Below are positions 19,729 to 29,810 of a stretch of 64,000 nucleotides of DNA, piece after piece. This stretch comes from Pycnococcus provasolii (taxonomy: Eukaryota > Chlorophyta > Pseudoscourfieldiophyceae > Pseudoscourfieldiales). The notes under the pieces were generated by a model. It saw nothing but the letters and a program-made list of their open reading frames with translations, was not told the origin of the DNA and did no database searches. Location of the stretch: positions 62,001 through 126,000 of the forward strand of contig CP150563.1 in NCBI GenBank assembly GCA_049487715.1, given 5' to 3'. The first letter of the stretch is position 1; every line of letters starts with the position of its first letter. Both the position numbers and the translations under genes were made by a program.

Positions 19729-21114
19729 ATGGTGGATGTCTCTGCGGACCTGTGCGCGCGCGCGGATGCACTCACGGCGCGCATACTCACGCTCTCGCTC
19801 AGACTCACAGAGCTGCGACGGCGAGACTCCAACGAAGAAGGTGCGCTCAGAGCCGAAGTGAGAGACTGGCTAGGTGCACTGCAAAACCTCGAGGCGGAAG
19901 CGGCGGCGTCCTTAACCTCGCCCTCGCCATCGCACTCGCACTCGTCAGACGTCTCGGAGTCGTCAAACGACGCGCAGGCGCTCTACCGCGCCATCTCCAA
20001 GGCGCGCGGCGCATTCGAGACGTCGGACTTGCACTTCGTCACGTCGCCAGACAAAACGACGAGGCGAACGGGAGGGCGCATTCTCAAGGCACTTCTCGGC
20101 GACCTCGACGTCAGGCTCAAAACCACGAAAGAAAGGCTCGAGCTCAAGTACGAGTACTACAGGTTTCGAGACAGAGCAGCCACGGTGTTTTTGATCATGC
20201 CGCTGTGCGTGCTCGTGCTGTTCCACTTCACCAAACACAAACTCACGCCGCTCGTTTGCCTTCTCGTGCAGACGTACCAGGTGTGGCTGCTGTACTTTTA
20301 CACCGCAAGCTCACTCCGCGAGTCCGTGCTTGCCGCGAACGGCTCGGATATCACGCCGTGGTGGATCTGGCACCACACGCTCGCCGTTGCGACCTCGCTC
20401 ATCAGCCTGTCAATGCCAACGTCGGGAAGCCAGCTGTACTTTGAGTTTGTCATAGGCGGTTGCCAGTGGGCAGTCCTCCAGGGATTTGTCATGTTCGTTC
20501 AGAACACGTACCAGCGCAAGCGCCTGTACACGCGCATCGCGCTCGGCAACGCGGGCTTCATGAGCGTCGCAGGTGCGGAGATGGCGATGTCCTCCGATCG
20601 CCGGAACAGCGTGGCGAGAACGCCTCCGCTGCCACGCCCGCCGTCCGTCGGCGTCGTTCCTTCGGTGAAAGATGCGCGAGCTGCGCTGACGAAATGGGCG
20701 ACAAACGGCATGAGCAGCCTGACGCCGCGCAGTTCGCGCATGAGCGGCCGTTCGTCGTCGAAAGAACCTCAGGATCCATCTTTGCTGACGATTTTGATCC
20801 CGCTCATCCTGCTGATGGACGCTTTTCAATTTCTCCTGGGCTTGCGCATCGCGCTTCTTGCGATTCCCGCGCCGTTGCGTGCTCGTGCTCCCCCCGTGGA
20901 CTCGCTCGCGGTAGCTCTTTCCAAGCTTTATGCAGGCAAGCCTATGGTATCTTCTCTGGGAGGCAAGGCTGAGCGCCTGGAGTGGGAGGCGTTGGCGTGT
21001 TCTCTGATGTTCTGCTTCATGGCGATGGGCAACGTGCGCGCGACTCTGGCGGCGCTGGGTCGCAAGAGCAAACGGACAACAACAACCACAAGTAGTACTA
21101 GAAAAGATGAGTAA
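19729..21114 (+). CDS. TMEM120 (TACAN)-family membrane protein
   Basis: The 461-residue protein has the TMEM120 layout: an N-terminal coiled-coil (residues about 10-60 and 120-150, ending KLEYEYYRFR-like ELKYEYYRFRDR) and then a six-helix membrane domain. Diagnostic motifs are ANGSDITPWWIWHHTLA (about residues 203-219), FVMFVQNTYQRKRLY, and the C-terminal pair LMDAFQFLLGLRIALL and SLMFCFMAMGNVRATL. TMEM120 proteins are ER/nuclear-envelope membrane proteins that bind coenzyme A and resemble fatty acid elongases. A mechanosensing-channel role proposed for mammalian TACAN is disputed. A Ser/Pro-rich insertion of about 80 residues (290-370) interrupts the membrane domain. The gene is divergent from the kinase. 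Family assignment is firm; the reaction is unknown. Confidence 0.85.
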   Translation: MVDVSADLCARADALTARILTLSLRLTELRRRDSNEEGALRAEVRDWLGALQNLEAEAAASLTSPSPSHSHSSDVSESSNDAQALYRAISKARGAFETSDLHFVTSPDKTTRRTGGRILKALLGDLDVRLKTTKERLELKYEYYRFRDRAATVFLIMPLCVLVLFHFTKHKLTPLVCLLVQTYQVWLLYFYTASSLRESVLAANGSDITPWWIWHHTLAVATSLISLSMPTSGSQLYFEFVIGGCQWAVLQGFVMFVQNTYQRKRLYTRIALGNAGFMSVAGAEMAMSSDRRNSVARTPPLPRPPSVGVVPSVKDARAALTKWATNGMSSLTPRSSRMSGRSSSKEPQDPSLLTILIPLILLMDAFQFLLGLRIALLAIPAPLRARAPPVDSLAVALSKLYAGKPMVSSLGGKAERLEWEALACSLMFCFMAMGNVRATLAALGRKSKRTTTTTSSTRKDE

Positions 21115-21279
21115 AGAAAATGTCGTTTGACTTGTTGTTACTGTTGTATTATAGAGAAAAGTTTAAATCGGTTTTGGTTTTGGTTTGACGACAAAAGTGC
21201 GCGTCGCGTCGCGTCGTTTCGTATGTAGTACTTCACCACGCATCCCCCCAAAGAAATACCCTCCGCATGCCACCGCCGG

Positions 21280-22245
21280 CTAGTGAGGCAGCTGTGAGCT
21301 GAAGTGTACGTCTTGGTGCTGCGCCATCAAGCGAAAGTACACCGCCAGGATGAGTGCCAGGATCGTTCCAAATATGCCCATCATCATGCCAACGGAAAAT
21401 CCGCCAACGTCCACGTTGACATTCGTGACCGTGCTGTGCTTGCCATTCGCGTGGTCTTCGTTGAAGCGCGTCGCGTGCAAGTTCGCTTTCGTGTTGGACG
21501 TCCCCTCGTCGTCGTCACCCTCCTCCATCACACGCGGTAAGCCGCCAGGCCTTTGCTCCTTCCCAGCGGTGGTAACGATGCCGTCGTCGGAGCTAACAAA
21601 GAGGTCGGACTTCTGCCTGAAGCTATTAATGACTTCGTGCTTGCTAAGGTTTCCCGGATCGCAGCCTGACTCCACGAGAAATTTCTTGAACATCGCATCG
21701 TCGCGGCCCATCGCGAGGTAGTGGCCCACGAGCACGCACACGCTGTCGACACCCTCCTTGATAAGGTACTCCACAGACTTCGGTCCAATGCCGGGCACCA
21801 TCTTCGGCTGAAGTTGGTCCGTTCGCAAAGGTTCCTGCATGAACGTCTTGCTGACGACTGCGCTTGCCATGCTCGCCAAGTTTGTCACGGGTGTGCACTC
21901 CGTCGCCTTGGACATGACCTCCCCTTCCGTTCTGCGTGCAAATGCCCTTGCAACTTTTTGCGACCACTGGTCCTGTATGCCGATGTCGTTCGTGAGCCAC
22001 TTCGCGAAGTCGTCGCTGTTTGCGTTTTGCTTGAAGAACTCGCCAAGAAGTTGAATCTTCGTGGTGACATCGCCGTGCAGTTTGAGTTTACTCAGATTCG
22101 CTTCTGCCAGCCCAGGTATGTCCTCCGGCTTCAAAACGGTATCGTCGAACACACCAACAAGGAAACGGTTCACTTTCGTCGTCAGGGGGGAGGCCACAAG
22201 GGCGCTACAGGTGGTTGTTGTTGTTGTGGAAAGCGTTGGTGTCAT
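21280..22245 (-). CDS. tandem BAF-like domain protein with C-terminal membrane anchor
   Basis: The 321-residue protein contains two stretches of about 82 residues resembling barrier-to-autointegration factor (BANF1), a small DNA-binding chromatin protein of the nuclear envelope. Repeat 1 (about residues 24-105) has IPGLAEANLSKLKLHG, LLGEFF and DDFAKWL. Repeat 2 (about 136-217) has EPL, a helix-hairpin-helix-like VPGIGPKSVEYLIKEG, LVGHYLAMGRDDAMFKKFL and SGCDPG, matching BAF's EP..., GIG..L...G, VLGQFL...D..F..WL and CGA pattern in order. After a hydrophilic linker comes one hydrophobic helix (SVGMMMGIFGTILALILAVYF, near residues 285-307) with a short tail, typical of a tail-anchored protein. 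BAF normally reaches the inner nuclear membrane through LEM proteins; direct anchoring here is inferred. The start ATG is at 22245. Confidence 0.7.
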   Translation of the reverse strand: MTPTLSTTTTTTCSALVASPLTTKVNRFLVGVFDDTVLKPEDIPGLAEANLSKLKLHGDVTTKIQLLGEFFKQNANSDDFAKWLTNDIGIQDQWSQKVARAFARRTEGEVMSKATECTPVTNLASMASAVVSKTFMQEPLRTDQLQPKMVPGIGPKSVEYLIKEGVDSVCVLVGHYLAMGRDDAMFKKFLVESGCDPGNLSKHEVINSFRQKSDLFVSSDDGIVTTAGKEQRPGGLPRVMEEGDDDEGTSNTKANLHATRFNEDHANGKHSTVTNVNVDVGGFSVGMMMGIFGTILALILAVYFRLMAQHQDVHFSSQLPH

Positions 22246-23091
22246 GATCAATGTTCAAAGACGAAAACTTAAGGTAACTCTTCTTCTTAAGGTCGACACA
22301 AAAGTAAAGTAAAACACAAAAGTAAGTGTGAAGTGTGAAGTGGAAGTGGAGAATGATGTTGAAAAGAGCAGAGCAGAGCAGAGCAGAGGTGGTTGTCGTT
22401 CGGGAAAAAAAAGAGGGAAGGCGCACCTCCCTTGAGGAAAGCGAAGCTGCCCAGCTGTTCCCTGCTCAGTCTAATGCGGTCAGGCCGAGGTCCGAGAGCA
22501 GGAGAGCAGGAGAGCACGCCTCTGCAGGCCGCATAACCTGTCGTAGGAATACCCATAGTAAAGTTTACCGGCAGTCCCCTGATGGGCTATCATAGTCTAC
22601 GGTCGTCGAAATGAGGGCACGCTACAGGTCGGCGGATAGGTCTGGTCGACGCTACAGGTGGAGAAATGGGAGGAAATAAATGTACCATCCTAGCGTGCCC
22701 TCATTTAGACGCCCGTATACCTTTATGGTAGGGGCACCCGAGGGGACTGACAGGTGCAGGCCGGGTGTTTCTTGACCACCATTGGGTCCACCACCTGGCC
22801 GCAAACCTGAAAATCCGGTGAAATCCAACACACTAATTGTTGCGAGGGTCTCCAAGTCGGACGGAGAGGTCGGCAACATCTTTGTTGGTCGGGGCTCCAG
22901 GTCGGTGGGGGAAGGGTGGGTGGCATGGGTGGATTCGCAGTTCGGTGGGATGGGTGGTGTAGTCGAGGAGGGGGAATGTCTCTAAAAAATGGGGGTTTCA
23001 GCTCTAGGCCCCCGGCCACCTTATTCCCACTCGCCGGGCCCGGGAACAAGTTTACGTTCTTTCCCGGGGTTCATGTCCGAAGAAGAATGGA
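22246..23091. other. intergenic, divergent promoter region with short repeats
   Basis: This lies between the divergent BAF-like gene and the 2OG oxygenase. It has an (AGAGC)n tract at about 22364-22388 and the recurring motif CTATCATAGTCTACGGTCG (22587-22605). Short frames here are GC-skewed and carry no recognisable protein. Confidence 0.5.
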
Positions 23092-23880
23092 ATGGAGGCT
23101 CCGTCTATGGATATTCTCTCCTCGGCTACTGCAGTCACACGTGCGCGTGACTCTCTGCACTCTACAGGAATCGCCGTCGTACCTGACGTACTCTCTTACA
23201 CGCAGTGCCAGCATACTGTCAAACTCATCAACGACCTTCTGGTAAAAGACGCCTCTAATTCTTCCTTATTCAGAAAAGAGGTCTTCCACGCTGCTATCCT
23301 GAACGATCTGGGGGATCAAAAAGCGCAGAAAGACGAATCGACGCAACTGAGGTCGTGCAAAACGTGCGTCGCAGGTGATCAAATTCCACCCTCCGCAGCG
23401 CCATCAATACTCTACTACTCCGAAGAGTCTCCTTTGATGGAATTTCTTAAGCAAGTGTTTGACACGGAACATGTCTACAGAACAGAGGACAAACTCGGCT
23501 GCCTTAACATCCACGTTTATGAACCTAACGGCGATGAGCTGAATTGGCACTATGACAACGGTGGTATCGCCGTGACGATACTTCTGCAAGAACCGGACGA
23601 GGGTGGTGTCTTCGAATACGTACGACAAGCAAGGCCAGCTAATGACGCGAGCGAGGATGCCGCGCTCGTGAAGCGCGTACTCAGCGGAGAGCAAAAACCG
23701 GAGCAAGCCAACGTGCGCGCAGGAAGCCTCGTCTTAATACGTGGGAATGAGCACTTGCACAGAGTGACGCCCGTGCACGGCGTGCTTCCGAGGGTGCTCG
23801 CTGTGCTCTCGTACGAGTCAACTCCTGGAGTCACTTTGAACGAATACACAAGGTTAAAGTTTTTTGGCAGATGCTCGTAA
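23092..23880 (+). CDS. 2-oxoglutarate/Fe(II)-dependent oxygenase-like protein
   Basis: The 262-residue protein has the double-stranded beta-helix signature of 2OG-Fe(II) oxygenases: an HxD pair in NWHYDNGGIAVTILLQ (about residue 153), a distal His in NEHLHRVTPV (about 223), and the 2OG-binding Arg in PRVLAVLSYES (about 235). Between them lie the GGVFEYV strand and RAGSLVLI. The substrate is unknown. The arrangement resembles small free-standing dioxygenases rather than prolyl hydroxylases with extra domains. The protein probably acts in the cytosol because no signal or transit peptide is clear. Two ATGs lie close together (23092 and MDILSSA shortly after). It is divergent from the BAF-like gene and convergent with the B-box gene (about 50 nt between ends). 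Confidence 0.75.
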   Translation: MEAPSMDILSSATAVTRARDSLHSTGIAVVPDVLSYTQCQHTVKLINDLLVKDASNSSLFRKEVFHAAILNDLGDQKAQKDESTQLRSCKTCVAGDQIPPSAAPSILYYSEESPLMEFLKQVFDTEHVYRTEDKLGCLNIHVYEPNGDELNWHYDNGGIAVTILLQEPDEGGVFEYVRQARPANDASEDAALVKRVLSGEQKPEQANVRAGSLVLIRGNEHLHRVTPVHGVLPRVLAVLSYESTPGVTLNEYTRLKFFGRCS

Positions 23881-23929
23881 AACGCGTGGCTTACATAACA
23901 TTTGGAGATTCCAAAGGCACCAGACTCTA

Positions 23930-25584
23930 CTATTTCTGCGGCTTTTCGCCATCGTTATTCGGATGAGAACGTTCAAGTGTGAGCTCGTGTGATTGTTGCA
24001 GTGCCTCCTGCTGACGCACGAAGCGTTGAGCATACCGCATCGTCGAGGTGAATGTCGAATTCTTTCGCCTATCTCTAATTTGTGCGAGACGCGCCTGTTG
24101 ATGCTCGTCAGGTTGCAGTAGCTGCATTGCTCCATCGTCAAGCAATGGCGTTGGCTCTAGCCCCCTCTGAATCAGCGGTGCCGAGACTGTCTGCTGCCGC
24201 GGCGGTGCTGGTTCATGCTCAAGCACGAGCTGCACTTCACCGCTGGGATTAGTAACCTGAACAAGACGCATTCCAACGGGAATTTGTACGATCGCAGTGT
24301 CAGCTGGAAGCGACAACGGCGTCTGCGGTGGCGAGGTGCCAATCCGCGTTGACGTGCCATCGGGCAGGTGCGTGATTCCTCCCGCCCAACGATCCTGTGT
24401 TTGCACACAATGTAAAATGTTTGCAGTATCCTCGCGGACAAATATTCGCGGTGATACATTAAGTCGTCGTCTCTCCCGTCCATGTTTTTGTCTCCACTTG
24501 TCCAGTCACCACCATGCGCACAGTCCCCCTTATCCAATGCCGGCGATGCACCCATTTCCGAGAACAGCTGATTCACCATGCCAGCTTCGATGTTAATCAT
24601 CGGTTCGAACGCTGCATCCTCGGGCACTGGAAGGAGCGTGCTCCCGCCGCTACCATAGTCACTCTGGGGTTCGTTTGAGGCATTGACGAAGAGCTGAAGC
24701 ATGTCATCCTCGAACTTTTTCACCTCGAAAGGTAACGCCGACGGCGCTACAGCAGTAGCACGTCTCTTTTCCTTTGGGCAGTCGTCATCGCGCTTACCTG
24801 CGGTGGCGGGCGCAGTCTTTGGCCTCTTGCCGGGCGCCATCTTCGTGCCCGAGGCAGCAGGACGCATTTCCATTTCATTTTCCTGAAGACGATCATTGTC
24901 ATCGAACAACAGTGATGGGAGTGGTAGTGGATCGTATTGTGAATCGGTATCGCGTGGAGTGGTTGGATAATCGAGCGAGCCTCTCTTGAAGGCGCCGGGA
25001 GCATGAACTGTATGACCCTCCATCTGATCCGGACGCCATGTTGTTGCTACTGGCGCAGAGATGCTGCGCACCACCTGCCGCCGATGTCCACTGGATGGCG
25101 ACTGTTGTTGTTGTTCTTGCTGCTGCTCCTGCTGCTGCTGCTGCTGCTGCTGACCTTGTCCCGCCGCTCCCGAGGGATGGGGAGCAGCGGCAGCCGCGTC
25201 CATCGGCGGAAGCCATTGGATCGACGAATCCTTGTTGGGCAAGGAACCAGTAGCCTCGAAGTGACGCACGGCAGATTGAAACGATGTTCGCAGGTGAGAA
25301 GCATTGGCCGGATTGGAGTGTGTGACAAGGTCGCACCGACTGCACATGACTGTGCGCTCGTCCACGCAAAATACGTCTGACTTCATCTCACGGCATACAT
25401 GACAAATTTGGATGCGCGTGTGAAACAGCTCAGGTGAGCCTGACACGTGCACAAGCGCGTCGCACTTCGCGCACAACGGCATAGGCTCGTACTGATAGAG
25501 TCCAGAATCTTGATTGAATTGAAGGTGGCTCTCGCAGATGTAGTCTGCCCTCTCCCGGCGACAGTGCCTGCAAATGGCAACCAT
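23930..25584 (-). CDS. tandem B-box zinc-finger protein, CONSTANS-like, with unresolved intron
   Basis: The N-terminus has two B-box fingers. The first is CRHCRRERADYICESH...YEPMPLCAKCDALVH. The second is CHVCREMKSDVFCVDERTVMCSRCDLVTH...SHLR. This spacing is that of plant BBX/CONSTANS-like regulators. A poly-Gln tract and an acidic/Ser-rich middle follow. The first frame runs 25584 to about 24480. A second frame (about 24406-23930) continues the C-terminus and contains RLAQIRDRRKN..F..TMRYAQRF, which resembles the first half of a CCT motif (R...R.KR..R.F...IRY..R). The two must be joined by a short intron between about 24405 and 24520 whose exact sites I could not fix. BBX-CCT proteins are nuclear regulators of light and photoperiod responses. 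The B-boxes are clear; the CCT call is tentative. Confidence 0.65.
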
Positions 25585-26621
25585 GACGGGAGCGTCGTCG
25601 TCGTCGTCGTCGTCGTCGTGCTTAACTTATAGATGTAAAATGAAAAATATTGCGACGAACAATTAGGTCGCAATCCGGTTGGACGCAGCACGGCAAAAAA
25701 CCAACAAAAACGTGTTCGTTTCTGCAAATCTTTTTGCCTGGGATCCCCCATTCAATACTGAATGGGGGTTTGGATCGTCCGAGGGTCCTCCATTCACACC
25801 ATTCACATTCACCATTCCACCATGCAATGGCGTCATTCACTGCGCGGCGTCGGAGGCTGTGCAGGGTATGTTACGTGTAGCTGTGTGAACTTACTGTGAC
25901 GGTTACAACATAGTGCATACCATAACACCTTCCAAACACTTTCCTCGCACTCCCCAAGCCACGTGCACCACTTTCCCTTAAGCATCGTCGCCCAAGAATC
26001 AACAAAAGGACAGAGAGAAAGCGACGACGGACGGTGGCGACGGCAGCGAGCGGCGACGATCTCGAACACGTACCGCCAGTAGACGATGGATTATTTTGCG
26101 TCACGTACTTTTTTACATCCGCGCTGCTCTGACAGGCTACTACTACAGTGAGCCCAGCGCATGGATGGATATACTTACTTTGGATTTTTACTTTTTTTTA
26201 TTACTTTGGATACGATGGAATAATAATGGACTGTGTAGATACTGTAACACTTGTAACACGGGCACTATTGTGCGTGAGAAAACAAAGAAATGTGTGTGTC
26301 AGCCACAAGCCCACAACAAGAGAAAAAAACAACTGAAGGTTCAGGATGAGGACGAGGACGTGCCCTAACCCTAACCCTACTAACCCTAACCCTAACCCCA
26401 ACCCCTACTCTCATAATACAAATCCCTCTCCTCTGAAATCTGAACTGAAACCCCTGACCTTGAACCGGTATCTCCATCTCCGATTTCTATTTCTTGACCA
26501 GTAGGAAAATCTTAAATCTTCCTCTTCCCTGCACCTGTTGCCTGTGCAGGACAAAGAAAAAAGAAAAGAAAGAAGCCGCCGGTGCTGCTCATCATTCTCT
26601 CCCAAGAAGCTGGTGCAGGTG
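25585..26621. repeat. divergent intergenic with CCCTAA-like block and a dispersed repeat copy
   Basis: A C-rich telomere-like block lies at about 26362-26405 (CCCTAACCCTAACCC units), 217 nt before the SMR start. At about 25786-25852 lies a copy of a CATTCAC-rich sequence also found at 63760-63813 and, more weakly, at 41378-41417. (CGT)n microsatellite sequence at 25599-25620 lies next to the B-box start. No gene is seen. Confidence 0.5.
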
Positions 26622-27251
26622 ATGGCGTCCTCCGCTCTATCACGCTCCTATCGTGCACACACTGTCCACGTGTGTGCTCCTCGTGTTCACGTGTCTCTCC
26701 AATGTTGTGCAGCTCCATCTTCCCTAACCTTGGGCTTGGGCTCTTCCTTGAAGGGAAATGGATGCTGGGCTCGTCAAAGACTACGACGTGAAACGGCGAC
26801 GTGCGCGGCGTCGCCAACGTCAGGGTCGACGTCGACGTCATCGACATCCACCAAGGCGGCGGCGACGGCGACGGCATCCAGCAGCGCACCACCGCACGTC
26901 GTTCCGAACCTAGAGCCAAGGGCGTCGGACTGGATGCTGCTCGCGGCGGCTATCGTGCTCGAGGTGGTTGGAACGACGTGCATGAAGCTCGTTAGCATGC
27001 AGAAGGAAATGTGGATGGCGCGTCTCTTCATGGGCGCAGTCGCGCTGTGCTACGTCTCGAGTTTCAGCATCTTCATTCACGCACTCAAGCGGTTCGAAAT
27101 CAGCACGGCGTATGCGATATGGAGCGGCGCAGGAACGGCACTCACGGCTGTGGTTGGCTTTGCCTTTTTCTCCGAAAGCCTTGGTGTCGGAAAGGTGGCT
27201 GCGATTGGTATGATCATCGCAGGTGTCGTCGGCGTGCACGCTTTCCAATAG
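26622..27251 (+). CDS. small multidrug resistance (SMR/EmrE-type) transporter with plastid-type leader
   Basis: The 209-residue protein ends in a four-helix SMR domain. Helix 1 has AIVLEVVGTTCMKLVS with the essential membrane-embedded Glu (about residue 114). Later segments are FSIFIHALKRFEISTAYAIWSGAGTALTAVVGF, and the last helix is AAIGMIIAGVVGVHAF. All match EmrE/SugE family patterns. Bacterial members exchange cations or guanidinium for protons as antiparallel dimers. The first about 100 residues are Ser/Thr/Ala/Arg-rich with few acids, as in a chloroplast transit peptide, so an envelope location is inferred. The ATG at 26622 (MASSALSRSYRA) is a better start than the upstream non-ATG frame. 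SMR proteins are mainly bacterial, so a plastid-ancestor or horizontal origin is likely. Confidence 0.85.
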   Translation: MASSALSRSYRAHTVHVCAPRVHVSLQCCAAPSSLTLGLGSSLKGNGCWARQRLRRETATCAASPTSGSTSTSSTSTKAAATATASSSAPPHVVPNLEPRASDWMLLAAAIVLEVVGTTCMKLVSMQKEMWMARLFMGAVALCYVSSFSIFIHALKRFEISTAYAIWSGAGTALTAVVGFAFFSESLGVGKVAAIGMIIAGVVGVHAFQ

Positions 27252-27706
27252 CATAGTGGACAATCTCACAACTACATACGTATCTACAACAACATAGTCT
27301 AATAACTAACATAATAATACTACAGTAAGTACATAATAATACTTACAAGTTACACCAAGTGTTTCTTTACCGTAGGGTACAGTACCGTACATACACTCGC
27401 GTAATAATATGAATACGAATAGGAATACGAATACATAACAGTTTCACACGACTTATCATTTATCCATCCATTCACCTCATAGGCGTCAAGATCTATCTAA
27501 CTACGATAATAACTTGAACCCCGAATCCAATCACCCTTAGTTGTTTTTTAAAAAAAACTAAACCCCCAAACAACTCCTTCCCCTTTTTCCCACCCTAACC
27601 TTATGTAGATGTAGTTGGTTTCGTCCTCGGCGATTATTCTCGCCGTTAACGCTCCCCTCCATTTCGCTCGCTCCCTCGGGAAACTTCTCGAAGCCTCAGG
27701 AGCGAT
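27252..27706. other. AT-rich intergenic
   Basis: The 3' flank of the SMR gene has many TAATAATAC-type short repeats between about 27290 and 27440, followed by the 5' leader of the FKBP-TPR gene. No coding or RNA signal is seen. Confidence 0.5.
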
Positions 27707-29456
27707 ATGGCGTCCGCGTCCCTGTTGGATGAAGCCTTGGAGGATGACCGCAGTCTGATCTCCGCGAATCCCAACTCGGTGGACGCCGCCTTCGAGTCTG
27801 ATCCACACCTCGCTTTCCCAGACTCGATCGCGGACGATCCTATGCCACCATCCAGTTCAGCTTCAAGGGAAGACACGAAAACGCCTCTAGAACTTGCGTA
27901 CTCGTCGACTTCGTCAAATGAGGGAAAGTACGTACGCGTGCACGCCTCAGACGGACACGTCGTCAGAAAAGTCGACGCAAGCACGCAAGGATTCTACAGG
28001 CCCTTCAAGGCAAATATCGTCACATACTCGTACCGCCTAATCGTTGACGGTGAAAATAGCAACGACGACAAACACGAACGACCAACAAAAATGCAACACA
28101 CCATCTCTTCAGACGACGCGCCTCCCGAACAGCTCGTACAGCACCTCGACCACGACGAAGCGACGACAACAAAACTGCTCGACATGTGCCTCAAAGACAT
28201 GGCTGTGGGACAGACTTGCACGTTTCGCGTCGACAGCACGTTTACCAAGCACGACGAGCGCGCAATACAGCTCACGTTGCACGACGTGCACACAGAGGCG
28301 CACGTGCTCGACGGGCAGATGCTGCGACGCCGCGTCAAGAGTGACGGAGGGAAAGGGTAACACCGCAAACGACGGAAGTGCGGTAACCGTGCGGTTCCGC
28401 GAGGTGGAAGACGCTGCGGTGGGTGGATTCGATGACGATGAGCGCGCCGCGGTTCCCGAAGACGAGTGGATGGAGCTTGAGTTTGAGGTGGGCGATGGTA
28501 CCGCCATGCTCGGCGTCGACCACGCCGTTAAGTCGATGCGCGTCGGAGACGTCGTGCGGCTCAGACTTCGCGGCGAGGCGACGCTGCCGGATGTACCCGC
28601 GGAACTTCCCCCGGGAACGGACCTCGCGTACGAGGAGCTGCACGTCGAGCTCATTCTCGACAAGGCTGGCGCCGCGCGCGTGGACAAATTCTCGATGAAG
28701 GCGCGCGACAAGGTGAGCCTTGCCGAGGACCTGCGCCAGCGTGCGAATGCCCTGTACAAGGCTGGCCGCATCGAGCGTGCCATCAAGACGTACGAGCGTG
28801 GCATCGACATGTTCAACTCGCTGCAAGCCGAAGGTGATCGCGAGCGGGGCACGTACGACGCCGCGGTTGCGGATGCGAACCGGCAGTGTCGCAAGGCGCA
28901 GGTTCCCTTTTACCTGAACGCGGCTCTCGCACGAGTCAAACTCGGTCGCTTCGCCGAGGCGCGTGATGACATGCTCGAGCTGTTCGACTTGGATGACGTG
29001 ACATCGGACGACGAGCGCGCCAAGGCGCACTTCCGTATGGGACAGGCGCAGGTGGGTCTGCTCGACTACGCGGAGGCGCAGCGCAGCTTTCGACGCGCGA
29101 TGGAGCTTGCACCAAGCCTCGTTTGTGCGGACGCGACGCGTGAGCTGAAGCGCGTTGCGCAGCTACAGGCTGCGCAGGATGCCAAGGATCGCGCGGTTGT
29201 GAGCTCCGCGCTTGCGAAGAAGCAGAGGGAGACGAACGGAAACGTCTTTTACACCGAGCACGAGAAGTCAGCCATCTCCGAGCCGTACCGGCGTGCTCTA
29301 CCCAAGAAGACAGAGCGTGCCGCGGAGCGCATCGACAACCTCGAGGCTGAGATTGCGGACATCGAGGAGGATGAGGAGGAGGTTGATCGCAAGAGGCGCG
29401 AGGATTGGTACAATGGCATGATTCGCAGCGGGAACATGAAGGTTCACATGGGATGA
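27707..29456 (+). CDS. FKBP-TPR immunophilin, apparent +1 frameshift
   Basis: Two overlapping frames encode one protein. Frame 1 (27707-28360) gives 217 residues ending at a TAA at 28358-28360. The adjacent frame continues it with an FKBP-like domain (DGSAVTVRF, GVDHAVKSMRVGDVVRLRL, ELPPGTDLAYEELHVELI) and then three TPR repeats (DLRQRANALYKAGRIERAIKTYERG, YLNAALARVKLGRFAEARDDM, KAHFRMGQAQVGLLDYAEAQRSF). The order matches plant ROF1/FKBP62 co-chaperones, which bind Hsp90 through the TPRs. Comparison with ROF1 shows the protein is continuous across AAA GGG T|AA if one base is skipped, with no room for an intron. Active-site aromatics of the last FKBP unit are mostly lost, so it is probably not a catalytic isomerase. 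The lesion may be an assembly error, a null allele or +1 recoding. Confidence 0.75.
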
Positions 29457-29810
29457 CGAGTGACTGCCATGGCCCCTATAAAAGAGTAACATACACTTAC
29501 ATATAGGACTAGGTCTTACTTTCTTCCCTAGCCCAAGGGGCACTTATTAAATAGGGTTAGGGTTTTTAAGTTTTTTTTTTTTTGATTTTTTTTTCGAAGT
29601 TGTGCAAAATTTGAAATTTCAGTTTTCCCTTCGCCGCGTACGTACTACGCTCAAAGCAGAGTTGTTGTGCGCGCTTTTTGTCGTGACTCGTTACTCGTGG
29701 ACTCGTGCGGCAGTATCTGTGATATCGTGCGGCATCTGTGTCGTTTGTTTGGTGGTGCCAAGCAAGCAAATAAGCAATCATCAGTCAGTGGTGGTGACCC
29801 GTCGGACGGT
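29457..29810. other. intergenic with short TTAGGG motif and poly-T
   Basis: ATAGGGTTAGGGTTTTT lies at about 29552-29568, followed by T-rich runs (29568-29594). This is about 240 nt upstream of the next ATG. No gene is seen. Confidence 0.5.
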
